From Anomaloglossus baeobatrachus (taxonomy: Eukaryota; Chordata; Amphibia; Anura; Aromobatidae), in assembly GCF_048569485.1 (NCBI RefSeq), contig NC_134364.1, forward strand, positions 125,376,882 through 125,440,881: a stretch of 64,000 nucleotides of DNA. The letters are read 5' to 3'. The stretch's first letter is position 1, and each line of letters begins with the position of its first letter. Below are positions 1 through 12,000 of this stretch, piece by piece. The notes below the pieces were generated by a model that was not told the origin of the DNA, searched no databases, and saw only the letters and a list, made by a program, of their open reading frames with translations. Both the position numbers and the translations under genes were made by a program.

Positions 1-3000
1 CGGGCTCTCCCGCACACCCTCCTTCTCCTGTACACCGGGCTCTCCCGCACACCCTCCTTCTCCTGTACACCGGGCTCTCCTGCACACCCTCCTCCTCCTC
101 CTGTACACCGGGCTCTCCTGCACACCCTCCTCCCCCTTCTCCTGTACACCGGGCTCTCCCGCACACCCTCCTCCCCCTTCTCCTGTACACCGGGCTCTCC
201 CGCACACCCTCCTCCCCCTTCTCCTGTACACCGGGCTCTCCCGCACACCCTCCTCCTTCTCCTGTACACCGGGCTCTCCCGCACACCCTCCTCCTTCTCC
301 TGTACACCGGGCTCTCCCGCACACCCTCCTCCTTCTCCTGTACACCGGGCTCTCCCGCACACCCTCCTCCTTCTCCTCCTGTACACCGGGCTCTCCCGCA
401 CACCCTCCTCCTCCTTCTCCTGTACACCGGGCTCTCCCGCACACCCTCCTCCTCCTCCTGTACACCAGGCTCTCCTGCACACCCTCCTCCTCCTTCTCCT
501 GTACACCGGGCTCTCCCGCACACCCTCCTCTTTCTCCTGTACACCGGGCTCTCCCGCACACCCTCCTCTTTCTCCTGTACACCGGGCTCTCCCGCACACC
601 CTCCTCTTTCTCCTGTACACCGGGCTCTCCCGCACACCCTCCTCCTTCTCCTGTACACCGGGCTCTCCCGCACACCCTCCTCCTCCTTCTCCTGTACACC
701 GGGCTCTCCCGCACACCCTCCTCCTCCTTCTCCTGTACACCGGGCTCTCCCGCACACCCTCCTCCTCCTGTACACCGGGCTCTCCCGCACACCCTCCTCC
801 CCCTTCTCCTGTACACCGGGCTCTCCCGCACACCCTCCTCCCCCTTCTCCTGTACACCGGGCTCTCCCGCACACCCTCCTCCTCCTGTACACCGGGCTCT
901 CCCGCACACCCTCCTCCTCCTTCTCCTGTACACCGGGCTGTCCCGCACACCCTCCTCCTTCTGTACACCGGGCTCTCCCGCACACCCTCCTCCTCCTTCT
1001 CCTGTACACCGGGCTCTCCCGCACACCCTCCTCCTCCTGTACACCGGGCTCTCCCGCACACCCTCCTCCTCCTTCTCCTGTACACCGGGCTGTCCCGCAC
1101 ACCCTCCTCCTTCTCCTCCTGTACACCGGGCTCTCCCGCACACCCTCCTCCTCCTTCTCCTGTACACCGGGCTCTCCCGCACACCCTCCTCCTCCTCCTC
1201 CTGTACACCGGGCTCTCCCGCACACCCTCCACCTTCTCCTGTACACCGGGCTCTCCCGCACACCCTCCTCTTTCTCCTGTACACCGGGCTCTCCCGCACA
1301 CCCTCCTCCTGTACACCGGGCTCTCCCGCACACCCTCCTCCTCCTCCTGTACACCGGGCTCTCCCGCACACCATCCTCCTCCTCCTGTACACCGGGCTCT
1401 CCCGCACACCCTCCTCCTCCTCCTTCTCCTGTACACCGGGCTCTCCCGCACACCCTCCTCCTCCTCCTGTACACCGGGCTCTCCCGCACACCATCCTCCT
1501 CCTCCTGTACACCGGGCTCTCCCGCACACCCTCCTCCTCCTCCTGTACACCGGGCTCTCCCGCACACCCTCCTCCTCCTCCTGTACACCTGGCTCTCCCG
1601 CACACCCTCCTCCTCCTTCTCCTGTACACCGGGCTCTCCCGCACACCCTCCTCCTCCTCCTCCTGTACACCGGGCTCTCCCGCACACCCTCCTCCTTCTC
1701 CTGTACACCGGGCTCTCCCGCACACCCTCCTCCTTCTCCTCCTGTACACCGGGCTCTCCCGCACACCCTCCTCCTCCTTCTCCTGTACACCGGGCTCTCC
1801 CGCACACCCTCCTCCTCCTCCTGTACACCAGGCTCTCCTGCACACCCTCCTCCTCCTTCTCCTGTACACCGGGCTCTCCCGCACACCCTCCTCTTTCTCC
1901 TGTACACCGGGCTCTCCCGCACACCCTCCTCTTTCTCCTGTACACCGGGCTCTCCCGCACACCCTCCTCTTTCTCCTGTACACCGGGCTCTCCCGCACAC
2001 CCTCCTCCTTCTCCTGTACACCGGGCTCTCCCGCACACCCTCCTCCTCCTTCTCCTGTACACCGGGCTCTCCCGCACACCCTCCTCCTCCTTCTCCTGTA
2101 CACCGGGCTCTCCCGCACACCCTCCTCCTCCTGTACACCGGGCTCTCCCGCACACCCTCCTCCCCCTTCTCCTGTACACCGGGCTCTCCCGCACACCCTC
2201 CTCCCCCTTCTCCTGTACACCGGGCTCTCCCGCACACCCTCCTCCTCCTGTACACCGGGCTCTCCCGCACACCCTCCTCCTCCTTCTCCTGTACACCGGG
2301 CTGTCCCGCACACCCTCCTCCTTCTCCTCCTGTACACCGGGCTCTCCCGCACACCCTCCTCCTCCTTCTCCTGTACACCGGGCTCTCCCGCACACCCTCC
2401 TCCTCCTGTACACCGGGCTCTCCCGCACACCCTCCTCCTCCTTCTCCTGTACACCGGGCTGTCCCGCACACCCTCCTCCTTCTCCTCCTGTACACCGGGC
2501 TCTCCCGCACACCCTCCTCCTCCTTCTCCTGTACACCGGGCTCTCCCGCACACCCTCCTCCTCCTCCTCCTGTACACCGGGCTCTCCCGCACACCCTCCA
2601 CCTTCTCCTGTACACCGGGCTCTCCCGCACACCCTCCTCTTTCTCCTGTACACCGGGCTCTCCCGCACACCCTCCTCCTGTACACCGGGCTCTCCCGCAC
2701 ACCCTCCTCCCCCTCCTGTACACCGGGCTCTCCCGCACACCATCCTCCTCCTCCTGTACACCGGGCTCTCCCGCACACCCTCCTCCTCCTCCTTCTCCTG
2801 TACACCGGGCTCTCCCGCACACCCTCCTCCTCCTCCTCCTGTACACCGGGCTCTCCCGCACACCCTCCTCTTTCTCCTGTACACCGGGCTCTCCCGCACA
2901 CCCTCCTCCTCCTCCTGTACACCGGGCTCTCCCGCACACCATCCTCCTCCTCCTGTACACCGGGCTCTCCCGCACACCCTCCTCCTCCTCCTGTACACCG

Positions 3001-6000
3001 GGCTCTCCCGCACACCCTCCTCCTCCCCCTGTACACCTGGCTCTCCCGCACACCCTCCTCCTCCTTCTCCTGTACACCGGGCTCTCCCGCACACCCTCCT
3101 CCTCCTCCTCCTGTACACCGGGCTCTCCCGCACACCCTCCTCCTCCTCCTGTACACCGGGCTCTCCCGCACACCCTCCTCCTCCTCCTGTACACCGGGCT
3201 CTCCCGCACACCCTCCTCCTCCTCCTCCTGTACACCGGGCTCTCCCGCACACCCTCCTCCTCCTCCTCCTGTACACTGGGCTCTCCCGCACACCCTCCTC
3301 CTCCTGTACACCGGGCTCTCCCGCACACCCTCCTCCTCCTGTACACCGGGCTCTCCCGCACACCCTCCTCCTTCTCCTGTACACCGGGCTCTCCCACACA
3401 CCCTCCTCCTGTACACTGGGCTCTCCCGCACACCGGGCTCTCCCGCACACCCTCCTCCTCCTCCTGTACACCGGGCTCTCCCGCACACCCTCCTCCTCCT
3501 CCTCCTGTACACCGGGCTCTCCCGCACACCCTCCTCCTCCTCCTCCTGTACACCGGGCTCTCCCGCACACCCTCCTCCTCCTCCTGTACACTGGGCTCTC
3601 CCGCACACCCTCCTCCTCCTTCTCCTGTACACCGGGCTCTCCCGCACACCCTCCTCCTCCTGTACACCGGGCTCTCCCGCACACCCTCCTCCTCCTCCTC
3701 CTGTACACTGGGCTCTCCCGCACACCCTCCTCCTCCTTCTCCTGTACACTGGGCTCTCCCGCACACCCTCCTCCTCCTCCTCCTGTACACTGGGCTCTCC
3801 CGCACACCCTCCTCCTCCTTCTCCTGTACACTGGGCTCTCCCGCACACCCTCCTCCTCCTCCTGTACACCGGGCTCTCCCGCACACCCTCCTCCTCCTCC
3901 TCCTGTACACTGGGCTCTCACGCACACCCTCCTCCTCCTCCTCCTGTACACTGGGCTCTCACGCACACCCTCCTCCTTCTCCTGTACACCGGGCTCTCCC
4001 GCACACCCTCCTCCTTCTCCTCCTGTACACCGGGCTCTCCCGCACACCCTCCTCCTCCTTCTCCTGTACACCGGGCTCTCCCGCACACCCTCCTCCTCCT
4101 CCTCCTGTACACCGGGCTCTCCCGCACACCCTCCTCCTCCTCCTCCTGTACACCGGGCTCTCCCGCACACCCTCCTCCTCCTTCTCCTGTACACCGGGCT
4201 CTCCCGCACACCCTCCTCCTTCTCCTGTACACCGGGCTCTCCCGCACACCCTCCTCCTCCTCCTTCTCCTGTACACCGGGCTCTCCCGCACACCCTCCTC
4301 CTCCTCCTGTACACCGGGCTCTCCTGCACACCCTCCTCCTTCTCCTGTACACCGGGCTCTCCCGCACACCCTCCTCCTCCTCCTGTACACCGGGCTCTCC
4401 CGCACACCCTCCTCCTCCTCCTCCTCCTGTACACCGGGCTCTCCTGCACACCCTCCTCCTCCTCCTGTACACCGGGCTCTCCTGCACACCCTCCTCCTGT
4501 ACACCGGGCTCTCCTGCACACCCTCCTCCTTCTCCCGCACACCGGGCTCTCCCGCACATCCTCCTCCTCCTCCTCCTGTACACCGGGCTCTCCCGCACAC
4601 CCTCCTCCCCCTCCTCCTGTACACCGGGCTCTCCCGCACACCCTCCTCCTGTACACCGGGCTCTCCCGCACACCCTCCTCCCCCTTCTCCTGTACACCGG
4701 GCTCTCCCGCACACCCTCCTCCTGTACACCGGGCTCTCCCGCACACCCTCCTCCTTCTCCTGTACACCGGGCTCTCCCGCACACCCTCCTCCTCCTCCTC
4801 CTGTACATCGGGCTCTCCCGCACACCCTCCTCCTCCTCGTCCTGTACACCGGGCTCTCTCGCACACCCTCCTCCTCCTGTACACCGGCCTCTCCCGCACA
4901 CCCTCCTCCTCCTGTACACCGGGCTCTCCCGCACACCCTCCTCCTCCTGTACACCGGGCTCTCCCGCACACCCTCCTCCTCCTCCTCCTGTACACCGGGC
5001 TCTCCCGCACACCCTCCTCCTCCTCCTGTACACCGGGCTCTCCCGCACACCCTCCTCCTCCTGTACACCGGGCTCTCCCGCACACCCTCCTCCTCCTCCT
5101 GTACACTGGGCTCTCCCGCACACCCTCCTCCTCCTTCTCCTGTACACCGGGCTCTCCCGCACACCCTCCTCCTCCTGTACACCGGGCTCTCCCGCACACC
5201 CTCCTCCTGTACACCGGGCTCTCCCGCACACCCTCCTCCTCCTGTACACCGGGCTCTCCCGCACACCCTCCTCCTCCTGTACACCGGGCTCTCCCGCACA
5301 CCCTCCTCCTCCTCCTGTACACCGGGCTCTCCCGCACACCCTCCTCCTCCTCCTCCTCCTGTACACTGGGCTCTCCCGCACACCCTCCTCCTCCTCCTCC
5401 TGTACACCGGGCTCTCCCGCACACCCTCCTCCTCCTCCTCCTCCTGTACACTGGGCTCTCCCGCACACCCTCCTCCTCCTCCTCCTGTACACCGGGCTCT
5501 CCCGCACACCCTCCTCCTTCTCCTCCTGTACACCGGGCTCTCCCGCACACCCTCCTCCTCCTGTACACCGGGCTCTCCCGCACACCCTCCTCCTCCTCCT
5601 CCTGTACACTGGGCTCTCCCGCACACCCTCCTCCTCCTTCTCCTGTACACCGGGCTCTCCCGCACACCCTCCTCCTCCTTCTCCTGTACACCGGGCTCTC
5701 CCGCACACCCTCCTCCTCCTCCGGTACACCGGGCTCTCCCGCACACCCTCCTTCTCCTGTACACCGGGCTCTCCCGCACACCCTCCTCCTCCTCCTCCTC
5801 CTCCTGTACACCGGGCTCTCCTGCACACCCTCCTCCTCCTTCTCCTGTACACCGGGCTCTCCCGCACACCCTCCTTCTCCTGTACACCGGGCTCTCCCGC
5901 ACACCCTCCTCCTCCTCCTGTACACCGGGCTCTCCTGCACACCCTCCTCCTCCTTCTCCTGTACACCGGGCTCTCCCGCACACCCTCCTCCTCCTCCTCC

Positions 6001-6537
6001 TGTACACCGGGCTCTCCCGCACACCCTCCTCCTCCTTCTCCTGTACACCGGGCTCTCCCGCACACCCTCCTCCTCCTCCTCCTCCTGTACACCGGGCTCT
6101 CCCGCACACCCTCCTCCTCCTCCTCCTGTACACCGGGCTCTCCCGCACACCCTCCTCCTCCTTCTCCTGTACACCGGGCTCTCCCGCACACCCTCCTCCT
6201 CCCCCTCCTGTACACCGGGCTCTCCCGCACACCCTCCTCCTCCTCCTCCTGTACACCGGGCTCTCCCGCACACCCTCCTCCTTCTCCTCCTGTACACCGG
6301 GCTCTCCCGCACACCCTCCTCCTCCTGTACACCGGGCTCTCCCGCACACCCTCCTCCTGTACACCGGGCTCTCCCGCACACCCTCCTCCTTCTCCTCCTG
6401 TACACCGGGCTCTCCCGCACACCCTCCTCCTCCTGTACACCGGGCTCTCCCGCACACCCTCCTCCTCCTGTACACCGGGCTCTCCCGCACACCCTCCTCC
6501 TCCTTCTCCTGTACCCTGGGCTCTCCCTTGCTCCTCC
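1..6537. repeat. 30-40 bp pyrimidine-rich minisatellite, intron 1 of C1orf43
   Basis: The array runs from the window edge to just below C1orf43 exon 1. Each unit has the fixed part CCGGGCTCTCCCGCACACC, then a variable run of CTC/CTT triplets, then TGTACA. Unit length varies in steps of three, giving roughly 180 copies. Both long minus-strand open frames across it (to 862 and 933 codons) arise because the unit lacks stops; their peptides only repeat motifs such as GEPGVQEEE and VRESPVYRRR. The true left edge lies outside the window. The top strand is strongly pyrimidine-biased, so non-B structures are possible, but that is inference. Confidence 0.95.
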
Positions 6538-6584
6538 TCCTGTACACCGGGCTCTCCCTTGCTCCTCTCCGGTTTCCCCCTCAC

Positions 6585-6662
6585 CAGGCTGCCGTAGGCC
6601 ATGATCAGCACCACGTTCACACCGGACAGCCAGTTACTCCTGTTGTGCTGCGTTTTCCCCAT
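6585..6662 (-). CDS. C1orf43: C1orf43 homologue, first coding exon (rest outside window)
   Basis: Read on the minus strand, this exon encodes 26 residues ending SNWLSGVNVVLIMAYGSL, followed by a GTGAGG donor at 6584-6579. Human C1orf43 (NICE-3) has the same stretch near its N terminus, leading into its single membrane segment. The start was set at the ATG at 6662-6660; an in-frame ATG at 6719 would add 19 residues with no resemblance to the human protein. C1orf43 is a widely expressed small membrane protein reported to support phagocytosis and Golgi/endosome integrity. Intron 1 holds the large minisatellite, so exon 2 lies beyond the left edge. As in human, the gene is divergent from UBAP2L and only about 200 bp separate the two. 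Confidence 0.88.
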
Positions 6663-6892
6663 CTTCCTTTGATCAAGGTTTTTTTGTTGTTTTTTTTCTG
6701 CGTTTGTCACGTGACCCATCTACTCCCTAACCACGCCTATGCAATCAGTCAACCAATCACCTCCCAGAGTGAGTCGTGGAACGCACAGTCCTGTGGAACG
6801 CACACAGGACGCGTCCTGACGCTGCCTAAGCGTACGTGGGAGGGGGCGGAGCGGAAGCCAGGTCACGTGGTGTCAGAGCGGAGGAGCCGCAG
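6663..6892. promoter_or_regulatory. Bidirectional promoter between C1orf43 and UBAP2L
   Basis: This short gap between divergent genes has no TATA box. It shows a perfect palindromic E-box GTCACGTGAC at 6706-6715, a CCAAT box at 6753-6757 beside a second CAAT, a GC box around 6843-6852, and another CACGTG at 6864-6869. Such TATA-less layouts suit housekeeping bidirectional promoters. The CACGTG palindromes could bind USF or TFEB/MITF-type factors, which is inference from the motifs alone. Confidence 0.7.
6861..6892 (+). other. UBAP2L: UBAP2L non-coding exon 1 (5' end approximate)
   Basis: A strong donor, CAG|GTGAGG, lies at 6892/6893 just downstream of the GC-rich promoter. Coding starts only in the next exon (9030-9153), whose acceptor is the TAG at 9027-9029. 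Human UBAP2L also begins with a non-coding exon. The transcription start is not visible; 6861 is a nominal left edge. Confidence 0.5.
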
Positions 6893-7449
6893 GTGAGGAC
6901 GGGAGCTTTTCTCGTTGCTCGGTGGGAGGGGGTGATATAGCGGCGGTGATGGGAGTTCACGGTAGGCGGTTGCCCTGCGGAGCGGTAGGGTTGGTGAGGG
7001 TGGCGGCCCTGGGGCGCACTGAGGCTCCCCCGGTCCTACCGCGCTGCGGCCTGTTAGAGTGGGTGAAGCCTCGGCCTGGAGTAGCGGCGGTTGCCGGCTT
7101 GGTCGCTCTCTTGCCGATGACCGTTGTGTCGTTTTATCCGTCTTTTTTCCCATAGTGATTTTTATGACATAAGCCGCAGTCCTGCCGTCCTCGGTAACAC
7201 TTCCTGTCACTAACGGGGATCAGTCTGCTGGGACTTGTAGTCCTACACCTGATATCTGTGAACTCCTGCCATTCCCTCTATAGGGTCCTGTACTCAGTAG
7301 ATCTCCTTATATCCAGTGCCTCAGACGGTGTCTCCAGGCGGCTCACCGACCGTCCTGTCTGCACACAGCCCATGTGCCAGTGTGGGGTATATATGTGTAT
7401 CCCAGGAGACAAGCAGCGCCAGAGGTCAGACACAGTGACAGGCACCTCA

Positions 7450-8685
7450 GGGTCTGTGGTGAGGACCCCTGCCTGTACTGTGGACCCTCAAGATCTGTGG
7501 TCAGGATCCCCCCCTCCTGTACTGTAGACCCTCAAGGTCTGTGGTCAGGACCCCCCCCCCCTCCTGTACTGTAGACCCTCAAGGTCTGTGGTCAGGACCC
7601 CCCCCCCCTCCTGTACTGTAGACCCTCAAGGTCTGTGGTCAGGACCCCCCCCCCCCCCTCCTGTACTGTAGACCCTCAAGGTCTGTGGTCAGGACCCCCC
7701 CCCCCCCCTCCTGTACTGTAGACCCTCAAGGTCTGTGCTCAGGACCCCCCCCCCTCCTGTACTGTAGACCCTCAAGGTCTGTGGTCAGGACCCCCCCCCC
7801 CTCCTGTACTGTAGACCCTCAAGGTCTGTGGTAAGGACCCCTGCCTGTACTGTAGACCCTCAAGGCCTGAGGTGAGGACCCTCCCCCTCCTGTACTGTAG
7901 ACCGTCAAGGTCTGTGGTCAGGACCCCTGCCTGTACTGTAGACCCTCAAGACCTGTGGTGAGGACCCCCCCCCCCTCCTGTACTGTAGACCCTCAAGGTC
8001 TGTGGTCAGGACCCCTGCCTGTACTGTAGACCCTCAAGACCTGTGGTGAGGACCCCCCCCCTCCTGTACTGTAGACCCTTAAGGTCTGTGGTCAGGACCT
8101 CTGCCTGTACTGTAGACCCTCAAGGCCTGTGGTGAGGACCCCCCCCTCCTGTATTGTAGACCCTCAAGGTCTGTGGTCAGGACCCTCCCCTCCTGTACTG
8201 TAGACCCTCAAGGTCTGTGGTCAGGACCCCCTCCTGTACTGTAAACAATCAAGGTCTGTGGTCAGGACCCCCTCCCCTCCTGTACTGTAAACCCTCAAGG
8301 TCTGTGGTCAGGACCCCCTCCCCTCCTGTACTGTAGACCCTCAAGGTCTGTGGTCAGGACCCCCCTCCCCTCCTGTACTGTAGACCCTCAAGGTCTGTGG
8401 TCAGGACCCCCTCTCCTCCTGTACTGTAGACCCTCAAGGTCTGTGGTCAGGACCCCCTCTCCTCCTGTACTGTAGACCCTCAAGGTCTGTGGTCAGGACC
8501 CCCTCTCCTCCTGTACTGTAGACCCTCGTGGTCTGTGGTCAGGAACCCCCTCCTCCTGCACTGTGGACCCTCGTGGTCTGTGGTCAGGAACCCCCTCCTG
8601 CACTGTGGACCCTCGTGGTCTGTGGTGAGGACCCCCTCCTCCTGCACTGTGGACCCTTGTGGTCTGTGGTGAGGAACCCGCTCCT
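7450..8685. repeat. ~45 bp minisatellite, UBAP2L intron 1
   Basis: About 27 copies carry the core CTGTAGACCCTCAAGGTC plus TGTGGTCAGGA and a run of 5-12 C. Copies near 8520-8680 form a distinct subtype with CGTGG in place of AAGG. The rest of intron 1 (6893-7449 and 8686-9029) is single-copy sequence in which nothing further was recognised. Confidence 0.93.
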
Positions 8686-9069
8686 GATTTGGCGCCTCTT
8701 GTCCTGCAGCTGTGGTTGGCTGTCACTGTGTAGGGTCCCGGGTGATGTGCAGGCTTTAGCCCCGCCCCCTGGTGTCATTGTTTGCGGTGTGACGCGTCAT
8801 GTGACCAGTGCTGTGTTGTTTGTTTTTTCTTTTTTTCATTTGTTGATACACAGCTGCGTATATGGTGATAGGCAATGTGCTGTCATGTGACCTCATCAAT
8901 CCTGGACCTGTAGACATTGTGGGGGGGCCACACCCAGGATATGGGGGCCACACCCAGGATAAGTGGTTTCTACTCGTCGGTCTTTTGAGGGCCTCATCAT
9001 TAACCCTCTCCTATCTGCTTGCTCTGTAGAGCCGTACCTTGTAAATACTGTTATTTGTATATACTGTAA

Positions 9070-12000
9070 ATGATGACCTCGGTGGCCACCACCCGCACCC
9101 GGGGGACCTGGGAACAGACACAGACCCAGACGCAGCACAAGCAGAGGCCTCAGGTACCGGCGCTGCCAGGAATAGCATCTTCCGCACGGTGCCCCCGCTC
9201 ACACAATAAACCATGACTTCTCCGCCCCTGTAGGCCACCGCAGAGCAGATCCGGCTAGCACAGATGATCTCCGACCAGAATGACGCTGACTTTGAGGAAG
9301 AAGTAAAACAGGTGAGTGAGCGGTCCTGGGAGGGTGAGTGGGCGGGCGGGCGGTCCTGGCCGTCCCGGGGTGAGCTGAGTGCGGGCATTTTGCCATGAAT
9401 TGACACCCCTGCACCAGAACAGCCACTGTGTATGGTCGTCCATGTATTGGCTGGTACACTGTAGAGCGGTGGTGAGGGGGGCGCCCATGTTGCTGCATGT
9501 TATAGGGTCTGGGCACCGCTGCCCCTTCACCGCCATCTTTGTCTCCTCAGCTGATTGACATCACAGGGAAGAACCAAGACGAGTGTGTGATCGCGCTTCA
9601 CGACTGCAATGGCGACCTGAACAGAGCCATCAATGTGCTGCTGGAGGGGAACCCCGATACGGTGAGCGCCCCCTACTGACACCCGGCGTTATCCGCCTCC
9701 TCTGTGCCCATGATGTGACGCCCTATTTCCCCCGCAGCACTCTTGGGAGATGGTGGGCAAGAAGAAAAGTGTGTCTGGGCAGAAGGAGACGGGACCGACC
9801 GAACAGAGCGAGGAGCCACGAGAGCACAGAGACAGAGAGCGAGACTTCAGCCGCAGGCGTGGAGGGGCACCGCGGAGAGGGCGAGGCGGGAGCCGCGGCA
9901 GAGAGTGTGAGTGGTGCCAGCCGAGATCCCGTCGCTGCCAACTGTGTCCCGCGTCTGACCATGTCTTTCTCCTCTTGCAGTCCGGGCACAGGAGAATGGT
10001 TTGGAAGGAGGCAAATCTGGCGGCTCTTCGGGCAGAGGCACAGAGAGAGGGCGCCGCGGGCGTGGCAGAGGCAGAGGTGTGTTCCCGCGTCTGGGGGCGG
10101 CTGACGGGCGGCTCTGCCAGGTTCTAATGATGCTTTGTCTCTTTACCACTAGGTGGATCAGGCAGAAGAGGCGGCCGTTTCTCTGCGCAGGGCATGGGGT
10201 ATGTGCGCTCGGATGTTGCCGCAGTTGGGGTGGGATTGTGTCCCGGCCCCTGATTATTCCGACCCTTTTTTTTCCAGGACCTTTAACCCTGCGGACTACG
10301 CTGAGCCCTCCAGCACGGAGGACAACTATGGGAATAGCAGCACTTGGAATAACGCCGCCAGCTTTGAGCCGGATGATGGAACAAGTAGGTCCGGCCGCCC
10401 CTGCGGGCACTATGCCCCGCGAGCTCGAGGAGGAGCCGCAGCTGCCTGCTGATTTCTCTTATGTTTTTTTCCTTTTTTGTTTCAGGACTTGATTACACCG
10501 GGGGTGAGGGTTCAGATTATCCCCGAAAATTTTCCACTGCTCCTGGTATGACGCCTCCTGGTGCTCTCACTGCCCCTGACACCCTCGTACTTGTGACTGT
10601 CGTGTGTCTGATCTCCCTCCTAACCTGCATGGACCCTCGCTGTGTGCCCATCCTGGGACTTGTAGTTCTCTAGCAGGGCGAGGATTGCTCTGGAGTGGCC
10701 CCTTCCATGTCCAGCACCTGCGGGGTGACCCGCCTCTCACTGCAGGATGTCATTAATGTCATCTTATTTATTTTGTATGGCAGTTTAATAATTGTATCCT
10801 TCTGTACTCCAGTCACATCCAAAGCTGCGTCCACATTTGGAGAGTCCCTAGAAAAGCAGAAGTATTTGGGGTGCGGGTACACTATTAATTTGAGGGGTGG
10901 TTAGGTTAATAAACTTCACACCGAGACCTGCAGAATTGTGAGTGTAGCTTTGGGTGTGAGTGGAGAGAAGACTTCATGTTCTCAGTCCTCCCTGGCTGTG
11001 AACAGAGCCCTCTCTCGCTGGCGTCCTCTCGCTGTGCGCTGTCGCTCTTTGCTCCGGGGCGGTTAATGTTTTTGAAATTCAGTGATCTTGTTTTTGCTTT
11101 AATGATAAAGATATGGAATTGTGCAAATCCGGCGGTGTCTGGCAAATGCCGCGGTGCCGGGACGGGGGGCGACTGCCAACCCCTATAACCCTCTGTCTGC
11201 TTCTTTACCAGGTGCCTGGAGGACGGCCACCGAGGAGTGGGGGACGGAGGACTGGAATGAGGATGTGCGTAGTGTTTGCTCTTTTTGTTTTTTCTTTTTA
11301 CACCTCTGAGCTGCAGTCATAAATCTGCAGCTTCGGAGCTGACCTCTTCCAGCAGACAATTAAAGGCAACTTGTCACCAGATTTGGCCCCTATAAGCTGC
11401 GGCCACCACCAGTGGGCTCTTATATACAGCATTCTAACATCCTATATGTAAGAGCCCAGGCCACGGTGTAGAACATAAAAATCACTTTATAATACTCACC
11501 TAAGGGGCGGTGCGGACTGCTCGGATGGGTGTCTCTGTTCTCCAGTGCTGCCTCTTTGGGCCATTTTTGTCCTACTTCTTCTGAGGCCTGGGTGCATCAC
11601 TACGTCATGCACACTCGCCGGTATTGAGGTCTTGCGCAGCGCACTATAATGCTTTGACCTGCCCTGCGCAGGACCTCAGTGCTGGCGAGTGCGGCTGACG
11701 TAGTGATGCAGAATGCGTCATGCACCCAGGTCCCAGAAGGAGGAGGACAAAGATGGCCGAAAGAGGAGGCCCCGCACCCGGAGAACGGAGACGCCCATCC
11801 GACCAGTCTGCACCGCACCTTAGGTGAGTATTATAAAGTGATTTTTACATTATACAGTGCGGCCTGGGCTCTTATATACAGTGTTCTAGAATGCTCTATA
11901 AAGACCCCTGTGGTGGTGGCCGCAGCTTATAGGGGCCACATCTGGTGACAGGTTCCCTCTTTAAGGTCATGAGTTTATACTTTGGTTATTTCTCCAGCTT

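Noticed and set aside
3918-6719. 933-codon minus-strand open frame as a gene
   Set aside because: Only its first 45 or so codons overlap the real C1orf43 exon; the rest is minisatellite without stops, and the donor after SL matches the known exon border.
7450-8685. Intron 1 array as decayed snoRNA copies
   Set aside because: The unit contains TGTAGACCCTCAAGG, like the snoRNA pocket, but there is no closing stem, hinge or ACA, so the match is taken as chance.
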